This document shows positions 55,634 through 64,000 of a stretch of 64,000 bases of DNA, piece by piece. The position numbers and the translations under genes were made by a program. This stretch comes from Propionispira arboris (GTDB lineage Bacteria; Bacillota; Negativicutes; Selenomonadales; Selenomonadaceae), in assembly GCF_900109225.1 (NCBI RefSeq), contig NZ_FNZK01000003.1, positions 207,218 to 271,217 on the forward strand. Reading direction: 5' to 3'. The notes below the pieces were generated by a model. That model made no database searches. It saw only the letters and a list, made by a program, of their open reading frames with translations, and was not told the origin of the DNA. The stretch's first letter is position 1. Each line of letters starts with the position of its first letter.

Positions 55634-55665
55634 GAATATTTTTATTATTTGGTCGCTAAAAAATA

Positions 55666-55699
55666 AAACCCCCTGAACCTCAATAAGAACAGGGGGTTT
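55666..55699 (-). terminator. Terminator after queA
   Basis: AAACCCCCTG and CAGGGGGTTT arms around a 14-base loop, followed by TATTTTTT on minus. It directly follows queA and isolates the MerR-type promoter. Confidence 0.92.
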
Positions 55700-55701
55700 A
55701 A

Positions 55702-56742
55702 CTATTTTTTAATTTTTTGGTTTAGTATTATCATCGCATCACCAAAACTGAAAAATCTATATTTTTCTTTAATGGCTTCTTCATAGGCTTGTAAGATAAA
55801 TTCCTTATCAGAAAATGCACTAATCAGCATCAATAAGGTTGATTTTGGTAAATGGAAATTTGTAATAATAGCATCGACAATTTTAAATTCATAGCCTGGA
55901 TAAATAAAGATTTCGGTCCAGCCGCTTTTTGCTTCGATAAAACCTTTGCGTTCACTCGCCGATTCCAAGGTACGTATCGAAGTAGTCCCTACGGCAATGA
56001 CTCGGTCCCCGCGTGCCTTCGTATCGCATATTAATTTTGCAGTTGCCTCTGGTACACAATAATATTCTTTATGCATAACATGATCTTCTATTTTTTCAAC
56101 ATTAACCGGACGAAATGTCCCAAGACCAACATGTAAGGTAACAAAACCAAGGTTCACGCCCATAGCTTTTAATTCTTCTAGCATTTCGGTCGTAAAATGC
56201 AATCCAGCTGTCGGTGCCGCCGCAGAACCTTTTTCTTTAGAATAAACCGTTTGATACCGCTCTTTATCGGCTAATTCCTCATGGATATAGGGCGGCAGCG
56301 GTGTTTCACCCAATCGATCCAGAATTTCTTCAAAAATACCTTTATAGTGAAACTTTACAATTCGCCCGCCAAAATCAGTATGACTCATAATTTCACAAGA
56401 AAGCTCTGTCCCAAAGGAAATAATATTGCCAGCCAATGCTTTTTTCCCCGGTTTAACCAAAGTCTCCCATTCGTCGCCATTAATACGCCGCAATAGGAAA
56501 ACTTCAACCTTCCCTCCGGTACTTTCACGATGACCAATGAGCCGTGCTGGCATTACTCTGGTATCATTAAAGATTAAAGTATCGCCGGGAACGAGTTGAT
56601 CTTTTAAATCATAAAAGTGATGATGTTCAATCGTTTTAGCTGTTTTATCAAGTACCATCAAGCGAGAATGATTTCGCGGTTCGCATGGTGTTTGCGCAAT
56701 TAATTCTTCTGGTAAATTGTAATCAAAATCTGACAATAACAT
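55702..56742 (-). CDS. queA: S-adenosylmethionine:tRNA ribosyltransferase-isomerase
   Basis: Adds the ribosyl part of SAM to preQ1 in tRNA, giving epoxyqueuosine. It starts [72 protein letters not shown] and [17 protein letters not shown] are the family's marks. It has 346 residues. It works between tgt and queH, which are both in this window but not adjacent. Confidence 0.96.
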   Translation of the reverse strand: MLLSDFDYNLPEELIAQTPCEPRNHSRLMVLDKTAKTIEHHHFYDLKDQLVPGDTLIFNDTRVMPARLIGHRESTGGKVEVFLLRRINGDEWETLVKPGKKALAGNIISFGTELSCEIMSHTDFGGRIVKFHYKGIFEEILDRLGETPLPPYIHEELADKERYQTVYSKEKGSAAAPTAGLHFTTEMLEELKAMGVNLGFVTLHVGLGTFRPVNVEKIEDHVMHKEYYCVPEATAKLICDTKARGDRVIAVGTTSIRTLESASERKGFIEAKSGWTEIFIYPGYEFKIVDAIITNFHLPKSTLLMLISAFSDKEFILQAYEEAIKEKYRFFSFGDAMIILNQKIKK

Positions 56743-56769
56743 AGTAATATTTACTCCCTTAATGAACTT

Positions 56770-58095
56770 TTAATAGATTTTTTTTATTTCTATATTTTTA
56801 TAATAATGATTTAGTATATCTTTAAAATCACCATTTTTGTTAACAGCAAATTTTTCAGCCATAGCTTTGGCGCCCCATTGTGACATGCCAAGTCCATGTC
56901 CCCAGCCAAAGCCTGAAAATGAAATAATTTCGCCGGTTCGTCCATGGATACGACGAATATTTTCGGTATCCGTAATGAAGTTTTTTTCTTGATAAGGCGG
57001 TAGATCTACTTTAATTTCTTTTTTATAGTAGTCCCCCAAGGGAACATCAATTTTTTTATCAACAGGTACAATCATACTGATATCAAACCGTGTACTTTTT
57101 AAAGAGAATATATTGCGTACCTGATTTCCGGTAAGACGTACAATATCCTTATCACCAATAAAAGACATTGTTTTGATACGACCCGTTGTTGTTCGATCCG
57201 CTGCATTTTGTCCTGGTTTTTGCAATGGTGAAAGCTCAATTGCCTGCAAATTTCCAATTGGATGTCCAACGGCAGCTAGTTTTCTCTGAATCTCCAATGG
57301 TGTTATATCTAGTTGCCAATGATGATTTGGTGCCTGGGCATCATCATCTAAAACGGAGCGTAAATATGGCAGATAAGTACCCCAAACATCCTCACTATTT
57401 TCGGTGTAACCACCTGAAGTTGTATGAAATGGTGCATAAATCGGTTTATTATTATATAACATAACAATACCAGCCGTGTCATCGACTGCTTGGATCGCAT
57501 TTGTTTTTTCAGCTTTTTTACCAGTATATACTTGGCAGTGTGTCGTGGCGCACAGATCAAAACCATCCTCTTCATGTTTATGTAAACTATATAAAGCAAA
57601 TGTCCGCGCTGCTACAGCCTGTGCTTTCAAAGCTTCCGCAGACCATGAATCGGGCATCTCACCAGGAACTACACTATATAGGTATTGATCCAGTAAAATT
57701 TTATTAATTACCGTCATACCACTTACAGCAGCCCTGATTTCCATGCTTCCGCGATAGCTCTTCTTATTGATTTCAATTCCCTTATCTGCATCAGGATTTT
57801 CTAATTCAATCCCTATATTTTTACTTTTAATGGGCTGATCATTTAAAAATAGTTGTTTATTTTTAAATACAATGAACAGTTTTACATTCGCATCATATTT
57901 TTTGATAATTTTGTGAGTATCCGAATCTAAAAGAACAAAGGGTGCATCCGCTGATACAAATATGCTCGATTGTTTCTCCCATAAACCAATTTTCACGTCT
58001 GGACTTTGCCTCGCACCCTGAACACTAGCTTCTGAGGTTAAAGGCATCCATACCAATATAAAAAGCAAACATATAATAAGTTTCCCTATTTTCAT
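56770..58095 (-). CDS. SpoIID/LytB domain protein
   Basis: SpoIID is a lytic transglycosylase acting on glycan strands. The signal or anchor is at residues 1-22 (MKIGKLIICLLFILVWMPLT). The domain starts RGSMEIRAAVSGMTVINKIL, and SVVPGEMPDSWSAEALKAQA is its hallmark with the catalytic glutamate. THCQVYTG and GWGHGLGMSQWGAKAMAE are also typical. It has 441 residues from the ATG at 58095, behind GGGGGATT. Members also exist in non-sporulating bacteria, so it does not by itself prove sporulation. It lies between queH and queA. Confidence 0.9.
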   Translation of the reverse strand: MKIGKLIICLLFILVWMPLTSEASVQGARQSPDVKIGLWEKQSSIFVSADAPFVLLDSDTHKIIKKYDANVKLFIVFKNKQLFLNDQPIKSKNIGIELENPDADKGIEINKKSYRGSMEIRAAVSGMTVINKILLDQYLYSVVPGEMPDSWSAEALKAQAVAARTFALYSLHKHEEDGFDLCATTHCQVYTGKKAEKTNAIQAVDDTAGIVMLYNNKPIYAPFHTTSGGYTENSEDVWGTYLPYLRSVLDDDAQAPNHHWQLDITPLEIQRKLAAVGHPIGNLQAIELSPLQKPGQNAADRTTTGRIKTMSFIGDKDIVRLTGNQVRNIFSLKSTRFDISMIVPVDKKIDVPLGDYYKKEIKVDLPPYQEKNFITDTENIRRIHGRTGEIISFSGFGWGHGLGMSQWGAKAMAEKFAVNKNGDFKDILNHYYKNIEIKKIY

Positions 58096-58112
58096 GATAG
58101 AATCCCCCACTT

Positions 58113-58703
58113 TTACGATGTTAAACTTTCTAATTGTTTTTGTTCTTGTTTTTTCTTTTTCCGCCAAGCCTTGCTATAACGTTCTTCTTCACTAAAAATA
58201 CAGCCACAATAAGGTTGACGATAAAGTTCCATTTGCAAACTTAAATCAACACCCGTTTGCCAGCCAGGACGAAAATCTTCATAAAAAAAAGGAATGTCTT
58301 CTTCTATGGCAATGGTCTCCGCTGTTTTTTTCATCACCTCATGCTGTTGATAGGGGCTTACAAACAAAGATGCCGTGAATGCATCATAGCCGTTCGCTTT
58401 GGCAAAGTTGGCGGCTTGGCGAAGCCTCCAGGTATAACACATTTGACAACGACCATTCGGCACAGTTTCTGCGGTCAATGCTTTCGTTAAAAATTCCCGC
58501 AATTGATAGGTATCATCCACAATAAGGTCCAGGTTAACTTTTTCAGCAAATTCTTTTGCCGTTTCCAAGCGATGCCTGAATTCTTTATAAGGATGTATAT
58601 TCGGATTAAAAAAATAGCCCGTTAATTCATGTCCCAATTCACGCAACCTCTGTACTGGAAAACACGAACATGGACCACAACACATATGCAGTAATATTTT
58701 CAT
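58113..58703 (-). CDS. queH: Epoxyqueuosine reductase QueH
   Basis: Reduces epoxyqueuosine to queuosine in tRNA; the non-B12 alternative to QueG. The cluster and metal cysteines are in LLHMCCGPCSCFPV at the start (about 4-16), in CQMCYTWRL (about 86) and YRQPYCGCIFSEEERY (about 163). SPYQQHEVMKK is also characteristic. I chose the ATG at 58703, ten bases after AGAGG. It has 196 residues. With tgt and queA the last three steps are all present. Confidence 0.93.
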   Translation of the reverse strand: MKILLHMCCGPCSCFPVQRLRELGHELTGYFFNPNIHPYKEFRHRLETAKEFAEKVNLDLIVDDTYQLREFLTKALTAETVPNGRCQMCYTWRLRQAANFAKANGYDAFTASLFVSPYQQHEVMKKTAETIAIEEDIPFFYEDFRPGWQTGVDLSLQMELYRQPYCGCIFSEEERYSKAWRKKKKQEQKQLESLTS

Positions 58704-58730
58704 TTTAATCAAACCTCTTTTACGCCATAA

Positions 58731-59738
58731 TTAATCTTTCGGATAAGGAATATTCAAGTGTTCATATGCTGCTATAGTGGCAACACGACCACGCGGGGTC
58801 CGATTTATGAACCCTAATTGCAAGAGATATGGTTCATACACATCTTCAATTGTATCGGTTTCTTCACTGATGGCGGCAGCGATTGTATCCAAACCAACGG
58901 GTCCGCCAGCAAATTTGTGAATCATCGCATTGAGCAGCATACGATCGGTATGATCAAGCCCCATTTTGTCAACTTCCAACATCACCAAAGCCTTATCGGC
59001 TATATCATCCGTTATAATTCCATCTGCAGTAATTTGGGCAAAATCCCGCACTCGTTTCAATAATCGATTTGCAATACGTGGTGTACCACGTGAACGCCTT
59101 GCTATTTCAATAGCGCCGCGATCTTCAATTGCAATCTCTAAAATCTCTGCTGCCCGTTTAATAATATGCACAAGGGCATCTGGTTCATAATACTCGAGAC
59201 GAGAAATAACGCCAAAACGATCGCGCAGCGGCGCTGCCAAAGCACCCGCCTTCGTAGTTGCACCAATTAAAGTAAACGGTGCTATATCAAGTCGTATAGA
59301 CCTTGCACTCGGTCCTTTACCAATAATAATATCAAGCGCAAAATCTTCCATAGCTGAATATAATACTTCCTCAACATTGCGTGACAAACGATGAATTTCA
59401 TCAATAAACAAAACATCTTTTTCACCCAGATTTGTCAATAATGCGGCTAAATCTCCCGCTCTTTCAATAGCCGGCCCCGAGGTTACACGGAAATTGACGC
59501 CTAATTCATTCGCAATAATGGCGGCTAAGGTAGTTTTGCCAAGACCTGGTGGACCATATAAAAGCACATGATCTAAGGCTTCGCCTCTCGATAAGGCTGC
59601 CTGGACAAAAATAGACAGATTTTCTTTTACTTTATCCTGTCCAATATATTCCATAAACTTTTTTGGTCTTAAACTATATTGCCATTGATCGACATTCTGC
59701 TCATCGCCCAAAACAATCCGTTCGTCTTTATCTTCCAT
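58731..59738 (-). CDS. ruvB: Holliday junction branch migration ATPase RuvB
   Basis: The AAA+ motor that, with RuvA, moves Holliday junctions. Walker A is [16 protein letters not shown] (about residue 60), Walker [13 protein letters not shown], with sensor [10 protein letters not shown]. The C-terminal winged helix has [19 protein letters not shown] and the ending [19 protein letters not shown]. It has 335 residues and starts two bases after ruvA. Confidence 0.97.
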   Translation of the reverse strand: MEDKDERIVLGDEQNVDQWQYSLRPKKFMEYIGQDKVKENLSIFVQAALSRGEALDHVLLYGPPGLGKTTLAAIIANELGVNFRVTSGPAIERAGDLAALLTNLGEKDVLFIDEIHRLSRNVEEVLYSAMEDFALDIIIGKGPSARSIRLDIAPFTLIGATTKAGALAAPLRDRFGVISRLEYYEPDALVHIIKRAAEILEIAIEDRGAIEIARRSRGTPRIANRLLKRVRDFAQITADGIITDDIADKALVMLEVDKMGLDHTDRMLLNAMIHKFAGGPVGLDTIAAAISEETDTIEDVYEPYLLQLGFINRTPRGRVATIAAYEHLNIPYPKD

Positions 59739-59740
59739 TG

Positions 59741-60334
59741 CTACCTCCTGGCAAATTCCTTTAATGCAAATTTAATGACATCTTCTACTGTTTTAAGATC
59801 CATTGCTTTACGCAGCAATGGCATTATTTCTGCCTGCGTATACCCTAGTGCCACTAAAGCCTGACTTGCCTCAGAAATGACATCTGTTTCACCATCCCCA
59901 GTATCAATCACATCAAACATAACAACATCATCTGCAGTTTGCACTTTATCTTTCAATTCCAAAATTAAACGTTCAGCTGATTTTTTCCCGATTCCAGGAA
60001 GTTTCGTTAATACACCAATTTGTTTCTGTTGGATTGCTTTCGAGAGGTTCTCTACTGTAATCGCCGACATCATCCCCAATGCTACTTTTGGACCTATACC
60101 AGAAACCGATAAAAGTTTAAGAAACAAATCATATTCTGCCTGTGTATAAAATCCATATAAAAGCATTGCATCTTCACGTACATTCAAATATGTAAATAAA
60201 GTAACCGTACTACCCACGGACAGTTTGGCTCTTGTTGAGCCGGCTATAAAAACGCGATACCCGACTCCATTCACGTTTATTAAACAATAATCAATCAATA
60301 AATGGCTGATTTTTCCGTTTAAATATCCTATCAT
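59741..60334 (-). CDS. ruvA: Holliday junction binding protein RuvA
   Basis: Binds the junction as a tetramer and loads RuvB. The OB-fold start is [20 protein letters not shown], then [10 protein letters not shown]. Helix-hairpin-helix regions are [19 protein letters not shown] and [20 protein letters not shown]. The C-terminal RuvB-binding domain is [20 protein letters not shown] chose the ATG at 60334, with AAGGAGG 11 bases ahead. It has 197 residues. ruvC is 174 bases upstream. Confidence 0.95.
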   Translation of the reverse strand: MIGYLNGKISHLLIDYCLINVNGVGYRVFIAGSTRAKLSVGSTVTLFTYLNVREDAMLLYGFYTQAEYDLFLKLLSVSGIGPKVALGMMSAITVENLSKAIQQKQIGVLTKLPGIGKKSAERLILELKDKVQTADDVVMFDVIDTGDGETDVISEASQALVALGYTQAEIMPLLRKAMDLKTVEDVIKFALKEFARR

Positions 60335-60508
60335 ATAACATACCGCCTCCTTACCTAGCTGCATCAATCCGACAAAGCACTGTGATTATTATATATCATA
60401 ATGTGTTTTTTTGCGAATTCTGCATTTTAGCTCTTCTAAAAAAATAGCAACGATAAAACAAATATCATTTGTCCTACCCTTGCATTTTCTGTTATATACT
60501 TTACATAA

Positions 60509-61003
60509 TTAAAGTTTATTTCTCCACACAATACTGTTCATGCAATGGGTTGTACAGATAGCGACTGCCAATGCATCGGCAACATCATCGGGATGAGGTG
60601 CTTTAGGCAAATTTAAAAGTTTTTGTACCATAAAAATAACCTGATCTTTCGTTGCCCGTCCATAGCCAACAACGGCCTGTTTTACCTGGAGCGGTGTTCG
60701 TTCAACCAATTCAATTTCATGTTTTGCTGCCGTCAAGAGTACGACACCACGTGCCTGTCCAACAGGAATCGCCGTGGTTACATTTCGATTGAAAAACAGT
60801 TGTTCAACGCCCATGACATCCGGTTTATATTTTAAGATAAGAGCATCTATTTCATTATAGATCTTCAATAAGCGTTCTTCCGGTTTACTTTTAGGACTTG
60901 TAAGCACGGCACCATAATCAATTGCCCGTAAATGATTACCCTGCATTTCTACTAAGCCATAGCCGCAAATCGCCGTTCCTGGATCAATACCTAAAACCAA
61001 CAT
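60509..61003 (-). CDS. ruvC: Holliday junction resolvase RuvC
   Basis: Cuts the junction symmetrically. The four acidic residues are in VLGIDPGTAICGYG (residue 7), VMGVEQLFFNRN (about 68), and near the end in HPDDVADALAVAI (two aspartates about 140-143). RTPLQVKQAVVGYGRATKDQ is also typical. It has 164 residues from the ATG at 61003, behind AGGAATT. Between it and ruvA there is a TATAAT (minus) that could start ruvAB separately. Confidence 0.95.
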   Translation of the reverse strand: MLVLGIDPGTAICGYGLVEMQGNHLRAIDYGAVLTSPKSKPEERLLKIYNEIDALILKYKPDVMGVEQLFFNRNVTTAIPVGQARGVVLLTAAKHEIELVERTPLQVKQAVVGYGRATKDQVIFMVQKLLNLPKAPHPDDVADALAVAICTTHCMNSIVWRNKL

Positions 61004-61114
61004 ATTTAAATTCCTATTCCTCAAACTAAATTCTTTTACCTCAATCTAACATTACGCAAAAGTTTAAGACCATATGTTCTATCATATCATATGCAGCGAA
61101 TTCAAACAACCGAA

Positions 61115-61168
61115 AACAATAAACCCTCACTTTAATTTTCGAATAAATCAAAGTGAGGGTTTATTGTT
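61115..61168 (-). terminator. Terminator after yebC
   Basis: AACAATAAACCCTCACTTT and AAAGTGAGGGTTTATTGTT form a perfect 19-base stem around a 16-base loop, two bases past the yebC stop. Confidence 0.92.
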
Positions 61169-61170
61169 AT

Positions 61171-61905
61171 TTATTCTTCTTCATCAATGTCATAATTCGA
61201 ATAAACATTTTGCACATCATCATGTTCTTCGAGTGCTTCAATAAGATTCATCATTTTTATTGCATCTTTTCCTTCAATTTTCACCGTAGTATCCGGAACC
61301 ATTGTAACTTCTGCTTCTACCGTTTCAATTTTATTGTCTTCAAGAACTTGCGCAATTGCTTCAAAATCCTCTGGAGCAGCAATGATTTCGAACGAATCAT
61401 CTTCTGCTTTAAAATCATCGGCACCAGCATCTAAGACCAACAGCATAAGATCCTCTTCATTATCATAGCTTTCTCTATCCACAATGAACACAGCTTTTTT
61501 CTTAAACATCCAGCCCACACAGCCTGTTTCACCAAGATTACCACCATTTTTAGAAAACAGATGCCGAATATCTGCTGCTGTACGATTGCGATTGTCTGTC
61601 AATATATCTATCATAACAGCCGAACCAGCAGGTCCGTAACCTTCGTAAAATAATTCTTCATAGCTGCTGCCATCAGCGGCACCCATACCTTTTTGAATTG
61701 CTCTTTGAATATTTTCTTTGGGAATATTATTTGCTTTCGCTTTTGACAAAGCTAATTTCAATCGCATATTACCAGTAACATCACTACCACCCATTCTTAC
61801 TGCAACAGTAATTTCACGGCCGATCTTCGTTGTAACTTTACCACGAATCGCATCATTTGCCCCTTTTTTACGTTTAATGTTTGCCCATTTAGAATGTCCT
61901 GACAT
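61171..61905 (-). CDS. yebC: YebC/PmpR family protein
   Basis: Members were named transcriptional regulators, and recent work links the family to translation of proline-rich stretches. The start MSGHSKWANIKRKKGANDAI and RAIQKGMGAADGSSYEELFY, then EGYGPAGSAVMIDILTDNRN, are the family marks. It has 244 residues. It lies between tyrS and ruvC, the usual region next to ruv genes. AAAAGGAGCGGTTAC-type site precedes the ATG. Confidence 0.94.
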   Translation of the reverse strand: MSGHSKWANIKRKKGANDAIRGKVTTKIGREITVAVRMGGSDVTGNMRLKLALSKAKANNIPKENIQRAIQKGMGAADGSSYEELFYEGYGPAGSAVMIDILTDNRNRTAADIRHLFSKNGGNLGETGCVGWMFKKKAVFIVDRESYDNEEDLMLLVLDAGADDFKAEDDSFEIIAAPEDFEAIAQVLEDNKIETVEAEVTMVPDTTVKIEGKDAIKMMNLIEALEEHDDVQNVYSNYDIDEEE

Positions 61906-61974
61906 AAAAGTAACCGCTCCTTTTTTTTAAACTAACTTAATTATTCTATCATATATGTTTTATTTTCGCAAAAT

Positions 61975-63192
61975 TTAAGCAATAACCAAACGATAATATT
62001 TTTTCTTTCCCTTTTTCACAAGTAAAGATTTTTCGCTAAATAATTCTTTGCTTAAAACAAAATCAACATCGGTTATTTTTTCATCTTGCAGGGATAAACC
62101 ATTTTGTTGAATTAAACGACGCCCTTCGCTTTTTGAAGCAAAAACACCTTCACGCGCCAAAAGATCGAGTAATTTCAAGCCAAAATCAGCTTCTGAAAGT
62201 TCAATAGTTGGTACATTATCTAAATTTCCAGTTCCATTAAAAAGTGCTTCTGCGGCCTGCTGTGCCGACAATGCTTCGGCTTCGCCATGAATGAGTTTTG
62301 TAACTTCAAATGCCAAAACCTTTTTTGCATCATTAATGGCTTGATCTTGAAGTGACCCCAAACGTTTCACTTCTTTCATCGGTAAAAATGTCAAAAGTGC
62401 TAAACATTTTTCAACATCCGCATCTGTAACATTTCTCCAATACTGATAAAACTCATAAGGCGATGTTTTTGCTGGATCAAGCCATAAAGCACCTTTTTCT
62501 GTTTTACCCATTTTTTTACCTTCACTGGTTGTAAGTAAGGTAAATGTCAAACCAAATGCTGCTTTCGCTTCTTTACGACGAATCAGCTCAACCCCAGCGA
62601 TAATATTAGACCACTGATCATCGCCACCCATTTCTAATTTACAATCATAACGATGATTAAGTTCCATAAAATCATACGCTTGCATGATCATATAATTAAA
62701 TTCTAAAAAGGTTAACCCCTTTTCCATTCTTTGTTTATAGCATTCTGCCGTAAGCATACGGTTAACGGAAAAGTGTGGTCCAATATCACGAAGCATCTCA
62801 ATATAATTTAATTTTTTAAGCCAGTCGCCATTATTAACCATAAGTGCTTTTCCATCACTAAAATCAATAAAACGCTGCATTTGTTTTTTAAAGCATTCAC
62901 AATTATGTGCAATAACCTCATCCGTCATCATTTTGCGCATATCCGTTTTCCCCGAAGGATCGCCTACTGTTGCTGTGCCCCCCCCAATCAAACAAATGGG
63001 ACGATGTCCAGCTTGCTGCATATGGGCCATGACCATCATACCTAAAAAATGGCCAACATGAAGACTATCTGCCGTTGGATCAAAGCCAATATAAAAACTC
63101 ACTTTCTCTTTATCAAATAATTCACGAATTTCATTTTCATGCGTTACCTGAGCAATAAAGCCACGTTCTTTTAGCGTATCAAAAACACTCAT
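61975..63192 (-). CDS. tyrS: Tyrosyl-tRNA synthetase
   Basis: A class I synthetase. The HIGH-type motif is [12 protein letters not shown] (about residue 42) and the KMSKS-type motif is [16 protein letters not shown] (about 228). Tyrosine residues are in [10 protein letters not shown] and [12 protein letters not shown], then GGDDQWSNI. The C-terminal S4 domain is at about 345-405 ([20 protein letters not shown]). The KMGKTE form and 405 residues fit the TyrZ-like subtype. It is regulated by the T-box in front. Confidence 0.95.
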   Translation of the reverse strand: MSVFDTLKERGFIAQVTHENEIRELFDKEKVSFYIGFDPTADSLHVGHFLGMMVMAHMQQAGHRPICLIGGGTATVGDPSGKTDMRKMMTDEVIAHNCECFKKQMQRFIDFSDGKALMVNNGDWLKKLNYIEMLRDIGPHFSVNRMLTAECYKQRMEKGLTFLEFNYMIMQAYDFMELNHRYDCKLEMGGDDQWSNIIAGVELIRRKEAKAAFGLTFTLLTTSEGKKMGKTEKGALWLDPAKTSPYEFYQYWRNVTDADVEKCLALLTFLPMKEVKRLGSLQDQAINDAKKVLAFEVTKLIHGEAEALSAQQAAEALFNGTGNLDNVPTIELSEADFGLKLLDLLAREGVFASKSEGRRLIQQNGLSLQDEKITDVDFVLSKELFSEKSLLVKKGKKKYYRLVIA

Positions 63193-63230
63193 ATTTCTTC
63201 CTCCATTATGTATTATTTTTATTTTAAAAT

Positions 63231-63460
63231 AAAAAAACTCGTCCCTCCGAAAAGGGACGAGTAATATTCACTCGTGGTACCACCCAAATTTAATTTGCCA
63301 AAGCAAATATAACTTTGCAGCCTATAACGCGACCAGCCGGATCTGCCTACTAAAGTTCAGCTTACAGTTCAAAGGTGTATTTCAATGTATCAGCCTGCTA
63401 TGTTACACCACACCATAGCTCTCTGCTAAACTAAATACATTTACTCTTCCTCATCATCAC
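63231..63460 (-). promoter_or_regulatory. T-box leader of tyrS, tyrosine specifier
   Basis: On the minus strand the T-box sequence GGGTGGTACCACG (63271-63285 region) precedes a strong terminator (63231-63262; ACTCGTCCCT and AGGGACGAGT arms). Stem I lies at about 63350-63450. The specifier loop has GAAATACACC, and TAC at 63377-63379 codes for tyrosine, matching the gene. Uncharged tRNA-Tyr should favour the antiterminator and switch tyrS on. Confidence 0.93.
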
Positions 63461-63479
63461 ATTTTAATATATGACGTTT

Positions 63480-63508
63480 ATTATAACAAATCTACTATAG
63501 AGAATCAA
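63480..63508 (-). promoter_or_regulatory. Promoter of tyrS
   Basis: TTGATT (63503-63508) and TATAAT (63480-63485) are 17 bases apart on the minus strand, about 15 bases before the T-box leader. Confidence 0.8.
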
Positions 63509-63525
63509 GTTCTTTTATTGACATA

Positions 63526-63570
63526 GAAAAAGCACCTAATAAACGCTATTAAGAATTCATTAAGTGCTTA
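63526..63570 (-). terminator. Terminator of the rRNA-tRNA operon
   Basis: AGCACTTAAT and ATTAGGTGCT arms followed by TTTTTC on the minus strand, six bases past the tRNA-Asn 3' end. Confidence 0.8.
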
Positions 63571-63576
63571 AGAAAA

Positions 63577-63652
63577 TGGCTCCTTGAGTAGGACTCGAAC
63601 CTACGACCGATCGGTTAACAGCCGATTGCTCTACCAACTGAGCTATCAAGGA
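63577..63652 (-). tRNA. tRNA-Asn (GTT)
   Basis: On the minus strand a 76-base cloverleaf with acceptor TCCTTGA/TCAAGGA, D arm AGCTCAGTTGGTAGAGC, anticodon loop CTGTTAACC with anticodon GTT, T arm GGTTCGAGTCC, and CCA encoded at the 3' end. GTT belongs to the GUN set that Tgt modifies with queuosine. It follows the 5S genes in the same transcript. Confidence 0.97.
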
Positions 63653-63658
63653 ATAAAA

Positions 63659-63773
63659 CTGGCAGTTTTCTATCCTCCCAGGGCGTTTCCACCCAAGTAC
63701 TTTCGACGTTCAAGTGCTTAACTACTGTGTTCGGTATGGGAACAGGTGGATCCACTTGGCTATCATTACTGGA
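63659..63773 (-). rRNA. rrf: 5S ribosomal RNA, downstream copy with altered helix I
   Basis: Contains the 5S core CCATACCGAACACAGTAGTT and CTTGGGTGGAAACGCC. It is nearly the same as the copy five bases upstream. Its 5' end reads TCCAGTAATGATAG where the other copy has TCTGGTAGTGATAG, while both 3' ends read AACTGCCAG. The changes break three of eight pairs of helix I. One further change is T for C in GTGGATCCACC. It may be a decaying copy. Confidence 0.88.
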
Positions 63774-63778
63774 TTTAA

Positions 63779-63893
63779 CTGGCAGTTTTCTATCCTCCCA
63801 GGGCGTTTCCACCCAAGTACTTTCGACGTTCAAGTGCTTAACTACTGTGTTCGGTATGGGAACAGGTGGGTCCACTTGGCTATCACTACCAGA
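63779..63893 (-). rRNA. rrf: 5S ribosomal RNA, upstream copy
   Basis: A complete 5S gene of about 115 bases. The 5' CTGGTAGT and 3' ACTGCCAG pair fully as helix I. The loop regions CCATACCGAACACAGTAGTT and GGAGGATAGAAAACTG match the family. It is the first 5S after the 23S gene, which lies beyond the window edge. Confidence 0.95.
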
Positions 63894-64000
63894 TATTCTT
63901 TTTTTAGATAGTGCGTTCTTAAGCTTTCGCTTTCGTTCGCTTTATCTTAAGAGTTTGTTCTCTCAAAACTATACAGAAGAAAGAAATGTTCGCATTTTAG
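63894..64000 (-). other. 23S-5S spacer of an rRNA operon
   Basis: No gene. On the minus strand the stretch has AGTTTTGAGAGAACAAACTC, an rRNA-spacer-like sequence, and a CTTAAG...CTTAAG stem enclosing repeated AAGCGAA units (about 63920-63952), likely for RNase processing. The 23S gene itself is not visible. Confidence 0.6.

Noticed and set aside
56770..58095. SpoIID and the SpoIIE-like phosphatase as proof of spore formation
   Set aside because: Both domains occur in non-sporulating bacteria, and no dedicated sporulation gene is in the window. The question stays open.
63615..63893. A tandem repeat of 120 bases and an open frame across it
   Set aside because: The repeat units are two 5S rRNA genes; the open frame is an accident of the duplicated RNA gene. 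It is not a CRISPR array or a repeat protein.

Overview
The window reads as an AT-rich chromosomal segment of a low-GC Firmicute. SAM-I and T-box leaders, PyrR, RemA, SepF, DivIVA and RqcH place it there. From memory of gene order (coaBC-rpoZ-gmk-remA-yicC, a ylm-type division cluster with proC inside it, a stand-alone TIGR03960 radical SAM gene, pssA-psd) I infer the class Negativicutes; this is recall, not a search. Almost all genes lie on the minus strand and run towards position 1. The plus-strand exceptions are rqcH, two hypothetical genes near 27.5-28.4 kb and a HIT-family gene.

Layout in coordinate order. 0-5 kb: the start of metK behind a SAM-I riboswitch, then coaBC, rpoZ, gmk, remA, yicC and dapF. 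5-7 kb: rqcH on the plus strand. 7-13.3 kb: pyrR-rluD-lspA, then divIVA-ylmH-proC-sepF-yggS-pgeF, a division and homeostasis cluster resembling Bacillus ylm. 13.3-21.5 kb: a TIGR03960-type radical SAM gene, nrdR, ygiQ, a rodZ-like gene, ftsK and rnhA, with copies of a palindromic repeat around rnhA. 21.8-27.1 kb: an S-adenosyl cycle and salvage set (mtaD, ahcY, mtnA, mtnP) and surE. 27.1-30.5 kb: an accessory stretch with large gaps, a GrlR-like small protein, a secreted hypothetical, an unrecognised 249-residue protein and a HIT hydrolase. 30.5-35.3 kb: queE-queD, a membrane glycosyltransferase, pssA-psd and a WecG/TagA glycosyltransferase. 35.4-43.5 kb: aspS, hisS, hemZ, fur, a metallo-beta-lactamase-fold hydrolase and a bifunctional relA/spoT gene. 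43.5-52.6 kb: a very long recJ, secF-secD, a small P-loop protein, a PP2C-like phosphatase, a 5-formyl-THF cyclo-ligase, yajC and tgt. 53-55.5 kb: an aldo/keto reductase and a Tat-exported metallophosphoesterase behind a MerR-type promoter. 55.7-63.2 kb: queA, a spoIID-like gene, queH, ruvB-ruvA, ruvC, yebC and tyrS behind a tyrosine T-box. The end holds tRNA-Asn and two tandem 5S rRNA genes from the 3' end of an rRNA operon.

Two pathways recur. S-adenosylmethionine is made by metK, and its by-products are handled by ahcY, mtaD, mtnP and mtnA. Queuosine synthesis is spread over queD/queE, tgt, queA and queH, with queC, queF and folE not seen here.

The points most worth a second look are: a RecJ fused to a RecQ-like helicase region that has lost its ATPase motifs; an aldo/keto reductase whose last iron-sulfur ligand is cut off by one extra A in an A7 run; a MerR-type promoter in front of that two-gene unit; a palindromic repeat family sitting at gene borders; and tandem 5S genes, one of which has a damaged helix I. 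No phage, insertion sequence or CRISPR array was seen.
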